6,301 nucleotides of DNA from Methylococcaceae bacterium (lineage in GTDB: Bacteria; Pseudomonadota; Gammaproteobacteria; Methylococcales; Methylomonadaceae), in contig JABFST010000329.1 of the NCBI GenBank assembly GCA_013140465.1, positions 1 through 6,301 on the forward strand, in the 5' to 3' direction. Each line of letters begins with the position of its first letter. Within the stretch, counting starts at the first letter, position 1. The translations under genes were made by a program, and so were the position numbers. Of this stretch, positions 4,782 to 6,301 are shown one piece after another. The notes beneath the pieces were generated by a model. It was not told the DNA's origin. It saw only the letters and a program-made list of their open reading frames with translations, and made no database searches.

Positions 4782-6301
4782 ATGCTTATAAATCTGACTA
4801 TTATTGATTTGGCGGTGGTCAAGTCGCTTAATCTTGACCTTAACAAAGGCATGTCGGTACTGACAGGCGAAACCGGCGCGGGCAAATCGATTTTATTGAC
4901 GGCCTTAGGCTTGGCCTTGGGCGATAGGGCGGATTCGGGCTATGTGCGCCCGGAAAGCAAACGCGCCGAAGTCAATTTGGAATTTGATTTAAGCGATGCC
5001 CCCGGCGTGCTGCAATGGCTGCTCGCACATGATTTGGATGACGGGCAGCATTGTTTGGTACGTCGGGTGGTCAACCAAGACGGGCGTTCCAAGGCATACA
5101 TCAATAACCGCCCGGTCACCTTGCAGTTTTTGCAGGAACTTAGCGAGCAATTGGTGGAAATCCAAGGCCAGCACGCGCATCTGACTTTGCTGAACAGCGA
5201 CGAACAACGCCGCTTATTGGACAATTACGCCAAAAACCACAGCCTGTTAGACGAAGTCAATAGCTGTTATAAACACTGGCAACAAGCCCATAAGGAACTG
5301 GCGCACTTGCTTAAAGCCAGCGTGGATCAATCGGTGCGCGAAGACATGCTGCGCTATCAAATTGACGAACTGGAACAACTGGAGTTGGCTGATTTTAGCT
5401 ACGCCGCCTTATCCGAAGAACACAGCAAACTGGCGAATTTGGGGCAGATTTTAAGCACCGGACAAGCGCAGTTGGAATTGCTGTACGAAGGCGATCCGCA
5501 ATCGGTGAGCCAAATGCTGAGCCATAGCGTCAGCGAAATCAGCTATTTGGCGAAGTTTGCGCCAGAACTGGCGGAAATTTCCGGTTTGTTGTCCGAAGCC
5601 CAAATCCAAACCGAAGAGGCCGCCTTACAATTGCGGCGGTTTTTAGAGGCGCAAGAAGCCGACCCGCAGCGCATGGTGTTTTTGGAAAACCGTATTGGCG
5701 TTATCCAAAACCTCAGCCGCAAGCATCATGTCAATCCTGATGAATTGCCGCAGTTGGCGCAAAAGCTCAGTGCCGAACTCGATGGCTTGACCCATAGCGG
5801 CGAACGCATAGAAAGCTTGCGGGCAGAAACCGCGAGCTTGTTGCTGGCTTACCAACAGCTAGCCGACCAGCTTAGCCAACAGCGGCAACTGAGCGGCAAA
5901 AAATTGCAACAACATATTTCCGCGATGATTAAAGAATTGGGGATGCCGCAAGGCGAGTTTGTCGTCGCTATCAGTGCCTTAGACCCAGACACGCCGAAAC
6001 TGAACGGCAACGATAAAATTGAGTTTTTAGTCAGCGCCAATCCGGGCTTGCCGCCCAAACCCTTGGCAAAAGTGGCTTCAGGCGGCGAGTTGTCGCGCAT
6101 CAGCTTGGCAATACAAGTCAACACCGCGAGTGACAAAACCACGCCGACGATGATTTTTGACGAAGTGGATAACGACATCGGCGGCGGTGTTGCGGAAATT
6201 GTCGGGCAAAAACTGCAAAGCCTCAGCCATAACCGCCAAGTCTTGTGTGTAACGCACTTGCCACAAGTGGCAGCCCAAGCGCATCATCATTTATATGTGC
6301 A
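4782..6301 (+). CDS. recN: DNA repair protein RecN (3' end outside the window)
   Basis: RecN is an SMC-like ATPase that acts early in RecA-dependent repair of double-strand breaks. The frame is open from the ATG to the right edge, giving 506 complete codons; RecN is usually about 550 residues, so roughly 50 are missing. The Walker A motif is GETGAGKS (29-36), followed by QLVEIQGQHAHLTLL (about 123-137), a Gln/Glu/Leu-rich helical middle region expected to form the coiled coil, the ABC signature SGGELSRISLA (433-443), Walker B TMIFDEVD (456-463) and VTHLPQVA near the end. The two residues after DEVD are Asn464-Asp465 where RecN normally has Val-Gly. The start lies 5 bp after the nadK stop and lacks a clear ribosome binding site, so translation may be coupled to nadK. 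The nadK-recN order is also that of E. coli. An SOS (LexA) box is not evident directly upstream. Confidence 0.95.
   Translation, partial: MLINLTIIDLAVVKSLNLDLNKGMSVLTGETGAGKSILLTALGLALGDRADSGYVRPESKRAEVNLEFDLSDAPGVLQWLLAHDLDDGQHCLVRRVVNQDGRSKAYINNRPVTLQFLQELSEQLVEIQGQHAHLTLLNSDEQRRLLDNYAKNHSLLDEVNSCYKHWQQAHKELAHLLKASVDQSVREDMLRYQIDELEQLELADFSYAALSEEHSKLANLGQILSTGQAQLELLYEGDPQSVSQMLSHSVSEISYLAKFAPELAEISGLLSEAQIQTEEAALQLRRFLEAQEADPQRMVFLENRIGVIQNLSRKHHVNPDELPQLAQKLSAELDGLTHSGERIESLRAETASLLLAYQQLADQLSQQRQLSGKKLQQHISAMIKELGMPQGEFVVAISALDPDTPKLNGNDKIEFLVSANPGLPPKPLAKVASGGELSRISLAIQVNTASDKTTPTMIFDEVDNDIGGGVAEIVGQKLQSLSHNRQVLCVTHLPQVAAQAHHHLYV

Overview
The window looks like an ordinary chromosomal stretch from a gammaproteobacterium. 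The nadK-recN gene pair, the protein signatures and the dispersed intergenic repeats fit the Methylococcales or nearby groups, but that placement is inference. It holds four protein genes: an orphan SagB/ThcOx-type nitroreductase-fold protein (700-2277, +), a BaiN/RdsA (HI0933/YhiN) family flavoprotein (2544-3719, -), NAD kinase nadK (3892-4776, +), and the DNA-repair ATPase recN (4782 to the right edge, +, 3' end missing).

Region 1-699 has no supportable gene and is the most unusual part. It opens with a pyrimidine-rich tract whose minus strand has five close-packed G-runs (29-50), a strong G-quadruplex candidate. Next is a 227-bp MITE-like insertion (164-390). It has perfect 12-bp terminal inverted repeats starting GTAA and exact 8-bp target duplications (156-163 and 391-398), the hallmarks of an IS66-family non-autonomous element. 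Its interior is filled by five tandem 20-bp repeats facing a tandem pair of partly complementary 23-bp repeats. After it comes an AT-richer leader with a consensus -10 box (472-477) ahead of the SagB-like gene.

The 266-bp gap between the convergent SagB-like and BaiN-like genes (2278-2543) holds a long composite inverted repeat (2282-2417, with a 26-bp inner stem) and a second short hairpin (2494-2525) of a type dispersed in proteobacterial intergenic DNA. The BaiN-like gene and nadK diverge from a 172-bp region that contains plausible promoters for both; a 7-bp palindrome covers the nadK -10 box.

nadK and recN are 5 bp apart and form an apparent operon, as in many gammaproteobacteria. They combine NADP supply with double-strand-break repair. 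The SagB-like and BaiN-like proteins are flavin oxidoreductases of unassigned substrate, and nothing here links them to a pathway. I found no phage, CRISPR, toxin-antitoxin or defence system. The points most worth a second look are the MITE, the G-quadruplex tract, the composite inverted repeat, the asymmetric two-domain SagB-like protein, and the non-canonical residues after Walker B in RecN.
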